Shown: piece after piece, positions 15,312 through 24,612 of the stretch
Numbering within the stretch: the first letter of the stretch is position 1
How the letters are laid out: every line of letters starts with the position of its first letter
DNA from: Actinomycetota bacterium
GTDB taxonomy: Bacteria > Actinomycetota > Actinomycetes > Actinomycetales > Actinomycetaceae
Length of the DNA: 25,679 nucleotides
Direction of reading: 5' to 3'
NCBI GenBank assembly: GCA_019425105.1
Contig: JAHYYD010000004.1
Location: forward strand, 1 to 25,679
The notes under the pieces: generated by a model
What the model saw: only the letters and a program-made list of their open reading frames with translations
Database searches by the model: none
What the model was told of the DNA's origin: nothing
Position numbers and translations under genes: made by a program

Positions 15312-15730
15312 CAGATGTCACCACCCTCTCGGACCACGAAGCGGGTCTTGATAGGAAGCTTGTGCTGGGCACGGCTGAGGGCCTCGCGAGCGAGCTCCTC
15401 GGGGACGCCTGCCAGCTCGAACATGACGCGTCCGGGCTTGACGGGGGCAACCCACCACTCCGGAGCACCCTTACCGGAACCCATTCGGGTTTCGGCGGGC
15501 TTCTTCGTCAGCGGACGGTCCGGGAAGATGTTGATCCAGACCTTACCGCCACGCTTGATGTGACGGGTCACGGCGATACGAGCCGCCTCAATCTGACGGT
15601 TGGTGATGTACGCCGGCTCGAGAGCCTGAATGCCGTAATCGCCGAATGCCAGTTCGGTGCCACCGGAGGCAAAGCCAGTGCGGTGAGGACGGTGCTGCTT
15701 GCGGTACTTAGTCCGACGGGGAATGAGCAT
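15311..15730 (-). CDS. rplP: 50S ribosomal protein L16
   Basis: L16 lies near the A site and stabilises tRNA accommodation. The start [19 protein letters not shown] is universal; [42 protein letters not shown] and the [16 protein letters not shown] segment follow. The length is 139 aa. It begins five bases after the rpsC stop and overlaps rpmC by one base. Confidence 0.98.
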   Translation of the reverse strand: MLIPRRTKYRKQHRPHRTGFASGGTELAFGDYGIQALEPAYITNRQIEAARIAVTRHIKRGGKVWINIFPDRPLTKKPAETRMGSGKGAPEWWVAPVKPGRVMFELAGVPEELAREALSRAQHKLPIKTRFVVREGGDI

Positions 15731-15735
15731 GGGGC

Positions 15736-16545
15736 TCAGGCCTCCGATCCGGTCGTGGGCGCAGCGGCCTCAGAGGCGGAAGCCTCGCGGGGTGCCTGCT
15801 GCGCAGCGGTCTCCTGGTTGGGGCGTCCACCGCGGCGGGGGCCACGGCGGCCATCGCGACGTCCGCCACGCTGGGCCTGCTCGGCCTGCTGGCGAGCGAA
15901 CTCGCGCTCGGTGATGTCGCCCTTGTAGATCCACACCTTGACGCCGATGCGACCAAAGGTCGTACGGGCCTCGTGGAATCCGTAGTCGATGTTCGCGCGG
16001 AGGGTGTGCAGCGGCACGCGGCCCTCACGGTAGAACTCGGAGCGGGACATTTCAGCGCCACCCAGACGGCCGGACACCTGGACACGAATGCCCTTGGCGC
16101 CAGCGCGCTGCGCGGACTGGATGCCCTTACGCATCGCACGACGGAAGGACACGCGGGCAGCGAGCTGCTCGGCGATGCCCTGCGCAACGAGCTGCGCTTC
16201 GAGATCGGGGTTCTTCACCTCGAGGATGTTCAGCTGAACCTGCTTGCCCGTCAGCTTCTCGAGCTGCACGCGCAGGCGATCGGCCTCGGCGCCGCGGCGG
16301 CCGATGACGATGCCGGGGCGAGCGGTGTGCAGGTCGACGCGAACGCGGTCACGCGTACGCTCGATGTCGACCTCGGCGATACCAGCGCGCTCGAGGTTGT
16401 CGGTCAGGAACTTGCGGATCGCGACGTCTTCCGCCACGTAGTCCGCGTAGCGCTGTCCCTTGGTGGTGGAGTCGGAGAACCAGCGAGACCGGTGGTCAGT
16501 GGTGATTCCCAGACGGAACCCGCGGGGGTTGACCTTCTGACCCAT
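15736..16545 (-). CDS. rpsC: 30S ribosomal protein S3
   Basis: S3 forms part of the mRNA entry channel and its helicase ring with S4 and S5. The N-terminal [21 protein letters not shown] (in part), the KH domain with [15 protein letters not shown], and the C-domain [21 protein letters not shown], then [11 protein letters not shown], are clear. The length is 269 aa. The last 50 or so residues form a Gly/Arg-then-Ala/Glu-rich tail after the conserved core, common in Actinobacteria. A single base separates it from the rplV stop. Confidence 0.98.
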   Translation of the reverse strand: MGQKVNPRGFRLGITTDHRSRWFSDSTTKGQRYADYVAEDVAIRKFLTDNLERAGIAEVDIERTRDRVRVDLHTARPGIVIGRRGAEADRLRVQLEKLTGKQVQLNILEVKNPDLEAQLVAQGIAEQLAARVSFRRAMRKGIQSAQRAGAKGIRVQVSGRLGGAEMSRSEFYREGRVPLHTLRANIDYGFHEARTTFGRIGVKVWIYKGDITEREFARQQAEQAQRGGRRDGRRGPRRGGRPNQETAAQQAPREASASEAAAPTTGSEA

Positions 16546-16546
16546 A

Positions 16547-16918
16547 TCAGCGGTCTCCCTTCTTCTTGTCTTCCTTGGTCCCCACCACGATGGTGATGTG
16601 GGAGGTGCGCTTCAGGATACGACCGGCGCGCCCCTGTGCACGGGGACGAATACGCTTCATGGTCGGACCCTCGTCCACGTATGCCTCCAGGACGAGCAGG
16701 TCGGCCTCGTTGAAGGTCTCTCCGGCGTTCTCAGCCTTGACCTTCGAGTTGGCGACGGCGCTCAGGAGCACCTTGCGGACATCGGTGGCGACGGCCTGCG
16801 GGGCGAACCGCAGAATGTCGGCGGCCTCCAGAACACGCTTGCCGCGAACCTCGTTCACAACACGGCGGGACTTCTGGGGCGTGACGCGGATGAATCGCGC
16901 CTGCGCCTTGGCTTCCAT
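16547..16918 (-). CDS. rplV: 50S ribosomal protein L22
   Basis: L22 lines the exit-tunnel constriction with L4; changes in its hairpin loop give macrolide resistance in other species. The 123-aa protein shows [35 protein letters not shown] and the loop arms [20 protein letters not shown] followed by [13 protein letters not shown]. No obvious loop insertion or deletion is seen. Confidence 0.97.
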   Translation of the reverse strand: MEAKAQARFIRVTPQKSRRVVNEVRGKRVLEAADILRFAPQAVATDVRKVLLSAVANSKVKAENAGETFNEADLLVLEAYVDEGPTMKRIRPRAQGRAGRILKRTSHITIVVGTKEDKKKGDR

Positions 16919-16947
16919 GTATCTGCCTCTTCTTCCGTGGGGCCGGC

Positions 16948-17229
16948 TCAGCGCCGACGTCCCTTACGATCGTCCTTGTCGTGGCTACGGAAAGTACGCG
17001 TGGGAGCGAACTCGCCGAGCTTGTGGCCCACCATCGACTCGGTGACGAAAACGGGCACATGCTTACGGCCGTCGTGGACGGCGATGGTCAGACCCAGGAA
17101 ATCCGGGGTGATGACCGAGCGACGCGACCAGGTCTTGATGACGTTCTTCGAGCCGGATTCGTTCGCGGCGTCGACCTTCTTGAGCAGGTGGTCGTCGACG
17201 AACGGGCCCTTCTTCAAACTACGCGGCAT
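16948..17229 (-). CDS. rpsS: 30S ribosomal protein S19
   Basis: S19 is in the 30S head and forms a dimer with S13. The 93 aa begin [19 protein letters not shown] and contain [31 protein letters not shown] followed by [15 protein letters not shown] (given in part). It lies 16 nt after rplB. Confidence 0.98.
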   Translation of the reverse strand: MPRSLKKGPFVDDHLLKKVDAANESGSKNVIKTWSRRSVITPDFLGLTIAVHDGRKHVPVFVTESMVGHKLGEFAPTRTFRSHDKDDRKGRRR

Positions 17230-17245
17230 TTCAATCGACTCCTAC

Positions 17246-18082
17246 TCAGCGGTTCTTGCCGGTCTTGCGACGGCGGACGATCAGACGATCGGACGCCTTC
17301 TTCGGACGACGCGTACGGCCCTCGGGCTTGCCCCAAGGCGACACGGGGTGACGACCACCGGACGTGCGGCCTTCACCACCGCCGTGCGGGTGATCAACCG
17401 GGTTCATAACGACACCACGGACGTGCGGGCGCTTGCCCTTCCAGCGCATACGGCCGGCCTTGCCCCAGTTGATGTTCGACTGCTCGGCGTTGCCGACCTC
17501 GCCGATGGTGGCGCGGCAGGTGGCCTCGACGTTGCGGATCTCGCCGGAGGGCATACGCAGCTGGGCGAAGCGGCCTTCCTTAGCGACGAGCTGCACGGAG
17601 GTGCCAGCGGAACGAGCGATCTTGGCACCGCCACCCGGGTAGAGCTCGACGGCGTGCACAACGGTACCCAGGGGGATGTTGCGCAGCTGCAGCGAGTTGC
17701 CGGGCTTGATGTCAGCGCCGACGCCAGCCTCGATCTGATCGCCCTGCTTGAGGCCGGTCGGAGCGAGGATGTAGCGCTTCTCGCCATCCGCGTAGTGCAG
17801 GAGGGCAATGCGGGCGGTGCGGTTGGGGTCGTACTCGATGTGAGCGACCGTCGCCGGGACGCCGTCCTTATCGTGACGACGGAAGTCGATCACGCGGTAC
17901 TGACGCTTGTGGCCGCCGCCGCGGTGGCGGGAGGTCACGCGGCCGTTGTTGTTACGGCCACCGGTCTTGTGCAGCGGGCGCAGCAGCGACTTCTCGGGGG
18001 TGTCGCGGGTGATCTCGACGAAGTCAGAGACGGACGAGAAGCGACGGCCCGGAGTCGTGGGCTTGTACTTGCGAATTCCCAT
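17246..18082 (-). CDS. rplB: 50S ribosomal protein L2
   Basis: L2 is near the peptidyl-transferase centre and needed for subunit association. The 278 aa begin [13 protein letters not shown] and contain the SH3-like part [18 protein letters not shown]. The C-terminal [14 protein letters not shown] carries the conserved histidine implicated in peptidyl transfer. The length and all blocks are standard. Confidence 0.98.
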   Translation of the reverse strand: MGIRKYKPTTPGRRFSSVSDFVEITRDTPEKSLLRPLHKTGGRNNNGRVTSRHRGGGHKRQYRVIDFRRHDKDGVPATVAHIEYDPNRTARIALLHYADGEKRYILAPTGLKQGDQIEAGVGADIKPGNSLQLRNIPLGTVVHAVELYPGGGAKIARSAGTSVQLVAKEGRFAQLRMPSGEIRNVEATCRATIGEVGNAEQSNINWGKAGRMRWKGKRPHVRGVVMNPVDHPHGGGEGRTSGGRHPVSPWGKPEGRTRRPKKASDRLIVRRRKTGKNR

Positions 18083-18104
18083 TGTTCAAATGTCCCTTCG
18101 GTCC

Positions 18105-18410
18105 TCAGGCCTGATCGCCGAAGATGTCGATGGTGCCCTCACGCACGGTGACGATGGCACGCTTGACGTCCTTGCGCTTACCGATCCCGTTGCGGGTGCG
18201 GTAGGTCTTGCCCTTGCGGTTCTGGGTCGCGATGGAACCGATCTTGACGCCGAAGATACGCTCCAGGGCAATCTTGATCTCGGTCTTGTTCGCGCGGGGG
18301 TCAACCTCGAAGGTGTACTTGCCCAGGTCCATGAGGGCGAGCGACTTCTCGGTGGTGACCGGCTTCAGGATGATGTCGCGGGGGTTCTTACCCGCTTCGA
18401 TCGTGCTCAC
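18105..18410 (-). CDS. rplW: 50S ribosomal protein L23
   Basis: L23 is the main exit-tunnel docking protein for trigger factor and SRP. The 101 aa include [42 protein letters not shown] and [20 protein letters not shown]. It begins at a GTG whose GTGA overlaps the rplD stop, so it is translationally coupled. Confidence 0.97.
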   Translation of the reverse strand: MSTIEAGKNPRDIILKPVTTEKSLALMDLGKYTFEVDPRANKTEIKIALERIFGVKIGSIATQNRKGKTYRTRNGIGKRKDVKRAIVTVREGTIDIFGDQA

Positions 18411-19051
18411 TTGGTCTCCTCCTTGGTGCCGAGGAAGGACTCAAGGGCGGCCTGCGTGAAGACGATGTCATCGGCGTCCAGGACGTCGTACGTGTTCAGC
18501 TGGTCGGCCCACAGAACGTGAACCTCGGGAACGTTGCGCAGGGACAGCGCGGTCAGTTCGTTGCCACGCTCGAGGACGACGAGAGCCTGACGGTCCTCGA
18601 CGATCGCGCGCAGAGCGGCGAGAGCAGCCTTGGTCGAGGGCTTGTCGCCTTCGAACAGGGCGGTGACAACGTGGATGCGGTCGGCGCGCGCACGATCGGA
18701 CAGAGCGGAGCGCAGAGCGCCCTGCTTCATCTTCTTGGGGGTGCGCTGGTCGTAGTCACGCGGCTGGGGGCCGTGGACGATGCCGCCACCGGTGAAGTGA
18801 GGCGCACGGATGGAGCCCTGACGGGCGTTACCGGTGCCCTTCTGGCGGAACGGCTTCTTGCCGCCACCAGCGACCTCACCGCGGGTCTTCGTCGCGTGCG
18901 TGCCCTGTCGGGCGGCCGCAAGCTGAGCGACGACAACCTGGTGCATCAGCGGAATGTTGGTGGGGACGTCAAAGATGGACCCGGGGAGAACGACGGAACC
19001 CGCCTTCTTGCCCTTGAGGTCGATGACGTCAACGTTACGATCGTCAGCCAT
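18407..19051 (-). CDS. rplD: 50S ribosomal protein L4
   Basis: L4 lines the exit tunnel and, in E. coli, autoregulates the S10 operon at the rpsJ leader. Diagnostic is the extended loop [27 protein letters not shown] (in part), followed by [21 protein letters not shown] and [11 protein letters not shown] choose the ATG at 19051 (214 aa), with AAGGG nine bases upstream. A GTG at 19057 is too close to that site. Confidence 0.96.
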   Translation of the reverse strand: MADDRNVDVIDLKGKKAGSVVLPGSIFDVPTNIPLMHQVVVAQLAAARQGTHATKTRGEVAGGGKKPFRQKGTGNARQGSIRAPHFTGGGIVHGPQPRDYDQRTPKKMKQGALRSALSDRARADRIHVVTALFEGDKPSTKAALAALRAIVEDRQALVVLERGNELTALSLRNVPEVHVLWADQLNTYDVLDADDIVFTQAALESFLGTKEETK

Positions 19052-19053
19052 GA

Positions 19054-19719
19054 TCACGCACCCTTCACGGAGGAGCGAACCAGGACAACGCCGTTCTTCG
19101 GGCCGGGGATGGCACCGCTGATGAGCAGCAGGCCCTTCTCGGTGTCGACGGCCTGGATCGTCAGGTTCTCAACAGTACGACGGTTGCCACCCATGCGGCC
19201 GGCCATGCGCAGGCCCTTGAAGATGCGACCGGGCGTCGCGCAGGCGCCGATCGAACCGGGCTTGCGGTGGTTGCGGTGCGCACCGTGGGAGGCGGAAACA
19301 CCAGCGAAGCCGTGACGCTTCATGACGCCGGCGAAGCCCTTGCCCTTGGTGGTGCCGGAGACGTCGACAGCCTGGCCAGCCTCGAAGGTGGCGGCGTCGA
19401 GTTCCTGGCCGAGCTCGTAGGAGTCGTGCTCGGAGGTGCGGACCTCGACGAGGTGACGGCGCGGAGCAACTCCGGCCTTCTCGAAGTGGCCCTGCAGGGG
19501 CTTGGTGACCTTACGGGAGTCAATCTCACCGAAGCCAAGCTGGATAGCGGAGTAGCCGTCGACCTCTTCGGTACGAACCTGGGTGACGACGTTGGTGCCG
19601 ACCTGCACGACAGTCAGGGGCACGAGGTGGCCGTCGGCATCCCAGACCTGGGTCATGCCGAGCTTGCGGCCGAGCAGCGCCTTGACGGGCGCGGCAGCGT
19701 GCTGCTTCTTCTTAGTCAT
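19054..19719 (-). CDS. rplC: 50S ribosomal protein L3
   Basis: L3 reaches close to the peptidyl-transferase centre. The 221 aa show [20 protein letters not shown], the conserved [22 protein letters not shown] and [23 protein letters not shown] (each in part), and end in [17 protein letters not shown]. It starts 11 nt after the rpsJ stop. The usual actinobacterial Lys/Ala-rich N-terminal start ([13 protein letters not shown]) is present. Confidence 0.98.
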   Translation of the reverse strand: MTKKKQHAAAPVKALLGRKLGMTQVWDADGHLVPLTVVQVGTNVVTQVRTEEVDGYSAIQLGFGEIDSRKVTKPLQGHFEKAGVAPRRHLVEVRTSEHDSYELGQELDAATFEAGQAVDVSGTTKGKGFAGVMKRHGFAGVSASHGAHRNHRKPGSIGACATPGRIFKGLRMAGRMGGNRRTVENLTIQAVDTEKGLLLISGAIPGPKNGVVLVRSSVKGA

Positions 19720-19730
19720 TGCAGATGTCC

Positions 19731-20039
19731 TCAGAGCTTGATCTCGATGTTGACGTCCGCAGGCAGATCGAGGCGCATAAGCGAATCGACGGCCTTGGGG
19801 GTCGGGTCGATGATGTCGATGAGCCGCTTGTGCGTGCGCATTTCAAAGTGCTCGCGGCTGTCCTTGTACTTGTGGGGCGACCGAATGACGACGAAAACGT
19901 TCTTCTCGGTCGGCAGCGGCACCGGGCCCACGACCGTGGCGCCAGCACGCTGTACGGTGTCCACGATCTTGCGCGCGGAGCTGTCGATGACCTCGTGGTC
20001 ATACGACTTGAGCCGGATGCGGATCTTCTGTCCCGCCAT
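19731..20039 (-). CDS. rpsJ: 30S ribosomal protein S10
   Basis: S10 (NusE) is in the 30S head and also joins NusB and NusG in antitermination complexes. The 102 aa read [20 protein letters not shown], then [21 protein letters not shown], and end [12 protein letters not shown]. It is the first gene of the S10 operon, with an AGAAGAGG-type ribosome binding site before the ATG. A long structured leader and a promoter precede it. Confidence 0.98.
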   Translation of the reverse strand: MAGQKIRIRLKSYDHEVIDSSARKIVDTVQRAGATVVGPVPLPTEKNVFVVIRSPHKYKDSREHFEMRTHKRLIDIIDPTPKAVDSLMRLDLPADVNIEIKL

Positions 20040-20340
20040 GCCGTCTTACCTCTTCTCGTACAGATTCGCCGCCGGTCCCCGCACTCGGGCGTGTCGCAGC
20101 CGTTGTGCGCGCGATTGCTCGCGCTGGACCGACGTCTTGTCCAAAGATCTTGGGCATATTGCCCGATCCATGCGTGATGGCACGCATGGACCACCCCAGA
20201 GACGCTGGGGCATCCGTGCCATTCTGTCAGAGTTCCACCCGCGAGTACAAACCCGAAAGGGGGCTCTCGCATGTGAAACCACCGACAGAGTGGCAGCGAT
20301 AACGCCCTGAGCTGACGGAAGCAGCTCGGACGATCACCAA
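20040..20340 (-). promoter_or_regulatory. structured leader of about 300 nt upstream of rpsJ
   Basis: Starting from the promoter at 20347-20375, the leader can fold into a run of stems. From 5' to 3' these are: a 14-bp long-range stem (20282-20295 with 20217-20230, one mismatch) enclosing GCGAG/CTCGC (20241-20245 with 20266-20270); CCCCAG/CTGGGG (20194-20199 with 20205-20210); a perfect 10-bp stem with 4-nt loop (20167-20176 with 20181-20190); GGGC/GCCC (20152-20164); and GCGCGA/TCGCGC (20109-20114 with 20119-20124). One copy of the 19-bp motif (20078-20096) lies 39 bp before the ATG. No T-tract is visible. In E. coli, L4 controls the S10 operon through such a leader; the sequence here is unrelated as far as I can tell. 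Confidence 0.6.
20078..20096 (-). repeat. 19-bp motif, copy 1 (leader)
   Basis: Minus-strand reading CGACACGCCCGAGTGCGGG. It matches copy 2 over 22 bp including flanks (TG before, G after). It lies in the rpsJ leader, not in a promoter-like context. It contains a CCCG/CGGG dyad. Confidence 0.85.
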
Positions 20341-20346
20341 GAAACT

Positions 20347-20375
20347 ACCGTACCCCGCACTCGGGCGTGTCGCAA
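20347..20375 (-). promoter_or_regulatory. sigma-A-type promoter of the S10 operon
   Basis: On the minus strand TTGCGA (20370-20375) and TACGGT (20347-20352) are 17 bp apart. The spacer and the end of the -35 box consist of copy 2 of the 19-bp motif. Predicted start near 20340, giving a leader of about 300 nt. Confidence 0.7.
20354..20372 (-). repeat. 19-bp motif, copy 2 (promoter spacer)
   Basis: Same 19 bp as copies 1 and 3, 276 bp from copy 1 and 125 bp from copy 3. It occupies the spacer of the rpsJ promoter, where a bound protein would block or aid RNA polymerase. Confidence 0.85.
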
Positions 20376-20478
20376 AGTCAGATCGGTCACTTCCCTGCTC
20401 CAGACGCCAATTTCGCCCCATTGCCGTGGCCGTGGCCTCGCGCGTGCCGAGTGGGAGCGGCACCGGGTGACGAGTGCA

Positions 20479-20497
20479 CCCGCACTCGGGCGTGTCG
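20479..20497 (-). repeat. 19-bp motif, copy 3 (upstream)
   Basis: Exact 19-bp copy with different flanks, upstream of the promoter and just past the terminator of the surface-protein gene. Confidence 0.85.
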
Positions 20498-20526
20498 TCC
20501 AAGAGGGCCATGAGAGAGCGTGAAGT

Positions 20527-20564
20527 GCGTGTGGGGCACCGACTCAGGTCGATGCCCCACACGC
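20527..20564 (-). terminator. terminator of the LAKTG surface-protein gene
   Basis: A 12-bp perfect stem (20527-20538 with 20553-20564) topped by CGAC/GTCG and a 4-nt loop, 31 bp after the stop. The bases after it on the minus strand (ACTTCACGCTCTCTC) are pyrimidine-rich. It separates the surface gene from the S10 operon. Confidence 0.8.
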
Positions 20565-20595
20565 GCGTGAGCGTTCAACAGAGACGCAGAGTGCC

Positions 20596-22185
20596 TCAGT
20601 CGCGTTTCTGGCGAACCGCAACTGCGCCAGCTGCAGCGAAGAGCATCCCGAGTCCGCCGACGAGTGCGCCGCTAAAGCCGGTCTTAGCTAGCGTTTGCGA
20701 TGTTGAAGGCGTCTTCGTCGTGTTCTTCGTGGGTTCAGTCGGCTTGGTCGGCTCGACCGGGGCGGCCTTGTACTTCACGGTGTACGTGATACCCGGCTGA
20801 GTCTTCGCATCCTCAAGGCCAGTCTTCTGCTCACCAGTCCACGTGAGGTTGAACTGAATCTCACGACCACCCGTCGCAGCCGACTTCGACGCCAACGCAG
20901 CAAACGAACCCGACACCGAACCCTTCACGGTGTACTCCGTATCCGCCGACGACGCCGACGTGAACACCACACCAGCAACCGTCACCTGCAACGGAGACGC
21001 CACCGCATCAACGATCGCCTTCAGATCCGCATACGTCCTCACCTTCGCCTTCGCCGCATCAGTCAGCGCGAACTTCACAGTCGCCGTCTGACCCGACACC
21101 ACGACGCTCGACACCTTGAAGTCATCCGACCCCGACAGCGTCGCAGACTTCGACGCATCCGTGTACGCCATACCCTCCGGCAACGTCAGCACAGCCTCGA
21201 AACCGAAATCCACATTCGACAAGGCAATATTCGAAAAATCAGGAGTCGTCTGCGAATACTGCGTCTCAATTGCCGCCATCTGATCCCTGATCGGATCCGT
21301 GTACAACGCACCCGTCAACGACACAGGCGAGGACTGACCCGCAGCCACCGCCACAGCATCATGCTCAGTATCAACAGCACCCGAATCAACAGCACCCAAC
21401 AAATCCCCAGGCAACGTCCCCGCCTGCGACACAGTGATCGGCCCGACCGGGGCGGCGGGTGTCAAGCACGGGAAATCGCTCATGTCGGAAGCAACCGGCG
21501 CGCTGAACGCGTCCATGTTGAAGGTCTGCAGGCCGAAGCCCAATTGTCTCAAGGTGCCGGACGGGTAGAATGAGAAGAAGCCAGTGGCGGTGACATTCCT
21601 AGCGGCGATTGCTTTGGCTTCATCGGCCGAATTGGCGGCGATGGAGTAGGGAATCGTCACGTCGACCGTGTGAGCCGACGGGTTGGACATATCCTGCTGG
21701 TAGGCCGCGTAGATCCCTTCCCAATCTACGTCGTTGAGCTTGATCTTGAATGTGTGGGTAAGGGAGTCGGAGCTCACCGCAGATTCAGTCACCGACGCGA
21801 TCATCGACGAGGACTCCGAGGCGCTCGCGGTCTGAACCGTCGTTCCCTGCGGGAAGGTCACGGTGTAGTAGAACGAGGCACTCGTCGGCGCCCTATCCTT
21901 GTCCCACGGGAAGTGATGGGCATCTGCCTCGCTCTTCACCTGGGTTTCGTAGGGCTTGAGCAGCTCGGTCATTTGAAGCTTCGCGGCGAACGTGCCAGTG
22001 TACGTCGCCGGGGCCTGCTCGTTTGCTGCGCACGCGCCCGAACCCGATACCGAGGCGAACTGCGCGGCCGGCAGATCCGCTGCAGCGCGCGCGGCATCTC
22101 CTACCGTCGTGCAGCCGAGCGCAGCAAGCGCACCGACGCACGCCATCGCCACTCGCCGCCGCCAGACGGGTTTTGTGATGTTCAT
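20596..22185 (-). CDS. secreted, sortase-anchored surface protein (LAKTG)
   Basis: The 529-aa protein starts at the ATG at 22185, with AGGAG five bases upstream. It has a signal peptide (MNITKPVWRRRVAMACVGAL, then a hydrophobic run and an AxA-type site near GDAARAAA). The exported part is rich in Ser, Thr, Ala and Val and predicted mostly beta. A Pro/Thr stalk (APVEPTKPTEPTKNTTKTPS) leads to LAKTG at residues 499-503, a hydrophobic segment and RQKRD, the classic wall-sorting signal. I do not recognise the ectodomain; adhesin or pilus-associated roles are only guesses. Codon choice changes near 21440: upstream codons favour C/G endings, while about 20830-21430 strongly favours G/T endings (GAT, GGT, TCG, TTG), suggesting mosaic origin. 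It lies between tuf and rpsJ, which are normally close neighbours. Confidence 0.85.
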   Translation of the reverse strand: MNITKPVWRRRVAMACVGALAALGCTTVGDAARAAADLPAAQFASVSGSGACAANEQAPATYTGTFAAKLQMTELLKPYETQVKSEADAHHFPWDKDRAPTSASFYYTVTFPQGTTVQTASASESSSMIASVTESAVSSDSLTHTFKIKLNDVDWEGIYAAYQQDMSNPSAHTVDVTIPYSIAANSADEAKAIAARNVTATGFFSFYPSGTLRQLGFGLQTFNMDAFSAPVASDMSDFPCLTPAAPVGPITVSQAGTLPGDLLGAVDSGAVDTEHDAVAVAAGQSSPVSLTGALYTDPIRDQMAAIETQYSQTTPDFSNIALSNVDFGFEAVLTLPEGMAYTDASKSATLSGSDDFKVSSVVVSGQTATVKFALTDAAKAKVRTYADLKAIVDAVASPLQVTVAGVVFTSASSADTEYTVKGSVSGSFAALASKSAATGGREIQFNLTWTGEQKTGLEDAKTQPGITYTVKYKAAPVEPTKPTEPTKNTTKTPSTSQTLAKTGFSGALVGGLGMLFAAAGAVAVRQKRD

Positions 22186-22286
22186 GTTTTCTCCTAGTTG
22201 ATGTTCCTGCGGTCTATGGCTGGCGGATTGCGCCACTCGGCGAAAGCACGTCCAAGGCGTTCCCGCACTGTATTGATGACTGTGTC

Positions 22287-22329
22287 GGAGGGCACGCGCA
22301 GCCCTGCTGGGTACTCCGCATGCCCTCCG
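22287..22329 (-). terminator. hairpin after the Cna-B surface-gene remnant
   Basis: A 12-bp stem (22287-22298 with 22318-22329, one G-U pair) with an inner CAGC/GCTG stem starts 8 bp after the stop at 22338. No T-tract follows. Probably the terminator of the upstream gene. Confidence 0.6.
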
Positions 22330-22337
22330 AGCGGTGA

Positions 22338-23103
22338 TTACGAAACTCGCCTGCGTCTGACACCGAGCAGAATACCGATTCCGATCGCGCCCACAAGACC
22401 TGCCAATCCCACAACTTCGGCGTCCATTCCGGTTCGCGCCAAGGCGGACTGCTCGACGACGAGCTGATTCTCAATCGTCCCCGCATCGACAAACACGCCG
22501 TTTTGCGAGACCACAGCCGTGAGTCGGGTTTCAGAGAGTGCGTATCCGCGAGGCGCTCGCTCCTCGCGAATCGTGTAGGTTCCGTATTCGACGTCTTTGA
22601 AGGTAACGAGTCCGTCGACGTCGGAGGTCGCCGTCGCGATCTGCTGACCTTCACGTTCAAGAGCAAATGTTGCTCCGGCGAGACCCGCGTGCGTTTGAGA
22701 ATCGACCTTATGGGCGATGATGTCAGCTCGAATACGTTCGTTGTTCACGCGCCCCTCGTCAACGACTTGCCCGTCTGCACTGACCTTTGCCGAGATGGTG
22801 TCGGTGGATACCAGCCAGCCGGTGGGTGCGTTCGTTTCACGGATTGCATAATCGCCGACGGTGAGGTTTTCAAACGAGATGATGCCGTCTGCACCGCTGA
22901 CCTGCGTATCGCTCGGTTCTTCGGCCACGGTTCCGTCCTCTTCGACCCGATAGATCGCGAAGGTCGCACCCGCAAGCGGATCGCCAGTCTTCGCATCGGT
23001 CTTGAGAAGCCGGATCGCACCACGCTCGGCGGTGTTGACAACCTGGCCGAGCGAACGTGGAAAGAGCCACGAACAAGCACACAAACAACGACGAGACCGC
23101 CAC
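22338..23103 (-). pseudogene. 5'-truncated or frameshifted Cna-B (SpaA-type) surface protein, LARTG anchor
   Basis: From about 23045 down, the frame encodes two Cna-B domains. Each has the isopeptide set: Lys in LLKTDAKTG, Glu in AIRETNAPTGW and Asn in RVNNE for the first; Lys in IAHKVDSQT, Glu in TIREERAPRGY and Asn in TIENQ for the second. LARTG (22428-22442), a hydrophobic helix and RRRRVS follow. The recognisable part opens with QVVNTAERGAIRLLKTD, which looks like the last strand of a preceding, now missing, Cna-B domain. Upstream in this frame there is no signal peptide, no ribosome binding site and only a TTG or GTG start. A GTG at 23103 in another frame would encode a signal-like AVSSLFVCLFVALSTFA but needs a one-base shift near 23045. 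I favour a C-terminal fragment of a pilin-type gene; an intact small gene with an assembly error is the alternative. Confidence 0.65.
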
Positions 23104-23122
23104 CCCCTTTCGGGGATGGCGG
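23097..23122 (-). other. second hairpin downstream of tuf
   Basis: An 11-bp stem (23097-23107 with 23112-23122, one mismatch) closed by GAAA on the minus strand, followed by a T-rich stretch (TCTCGTCGTTGTTTG). It may be a back-up terminator for tuf. The T-rich tail may itself explain the hydrophobic reading downstream. Confidence 0.5.
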
Positions 23123-23203
23123 CCCTCTCAGATCGCGCCCACTCCCCCGCACCTGCACGACTACCACACAAGGAAACCATCCGCGGCCTCGGCAATTGCA
23201 ATG

Positions 23204-23240
23204 AAAAAGAGCAGGCCCGCTCAAACGAGCGGACCTGCTC
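23204..23240 (-). terminator. intrinsic terminator of tuf
   Basis: Arms 23209-23222 and 23227-23240 pair over 14 bp with one G-U pair and a 4-nt loop; five T follow on the minus strand. It lies 37 bp after the tuf stop and ends the fusA-tuf transcript before the surface genes. Confidence 0.9.
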
Positions 23241-23277
23241 TGCTGAAGATTCAGCGATCGCTAGGCGATCAACAAAG

Positions 23278-24465
<1,188 letters not shown>

Positions 24466-24567
24466 TTGTGTCCTCCTGGACTCGGGTAGATATTCTCAGC
24501 CTACGGCTAGGTGCCACTTTAACACCCCTGGGGCTTGAGACCTACTGGGTTTACTTGTGTGTGAGGC

Positions 24568-24601
24568 GGCTCGCAGGGCAGGTCACCCTGCCCCACGAGC
24601 C
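24568..24601 (-). other. strong hairpin in the fusA-tuf gap
   Basis: GGCTCG (24568-24573) pairs with 24596-24601, and GGGCAGG (24576-24582) with 24587-24593, with a small CA/CA internal loop and a 4-nt loop. No T-tract follows. It lies 11 bp after the fusA stop and may be a partial terminator or processing site that lets tuf be made in excess of fusA. Confidence 0.6.
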
Positions 24602-24612
24602 CCCGGTGGGAC

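Noticed and set aside
20040..20340. T-box or other named riboswitch upstream of rpsJ
   Set aside because: No T-box sequence, no specifier-like stem I could name, and no terminator/antiterminator pair. Left as an unnamed structured leader.
22080..22185. Lipoprotein signal (LGC near residue 25) in the LAKTG surface protein
   Set aside because: The residue at -3 is Ala and the match to the lipobox is poor; an AxA-type site follows and the C-terminal sorting signal is complete.
23043..23103. Signal peptide for the Cna-B protein in the frame starting with GTG at 23103
   Set aside because: It needs a one-base shift to join the domains. GGGG directly abuts the GTG, and the hydrophobic reading may come from the T-rich tail of a hairpin. 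Kept only as an alternative in the pseudogene entry.
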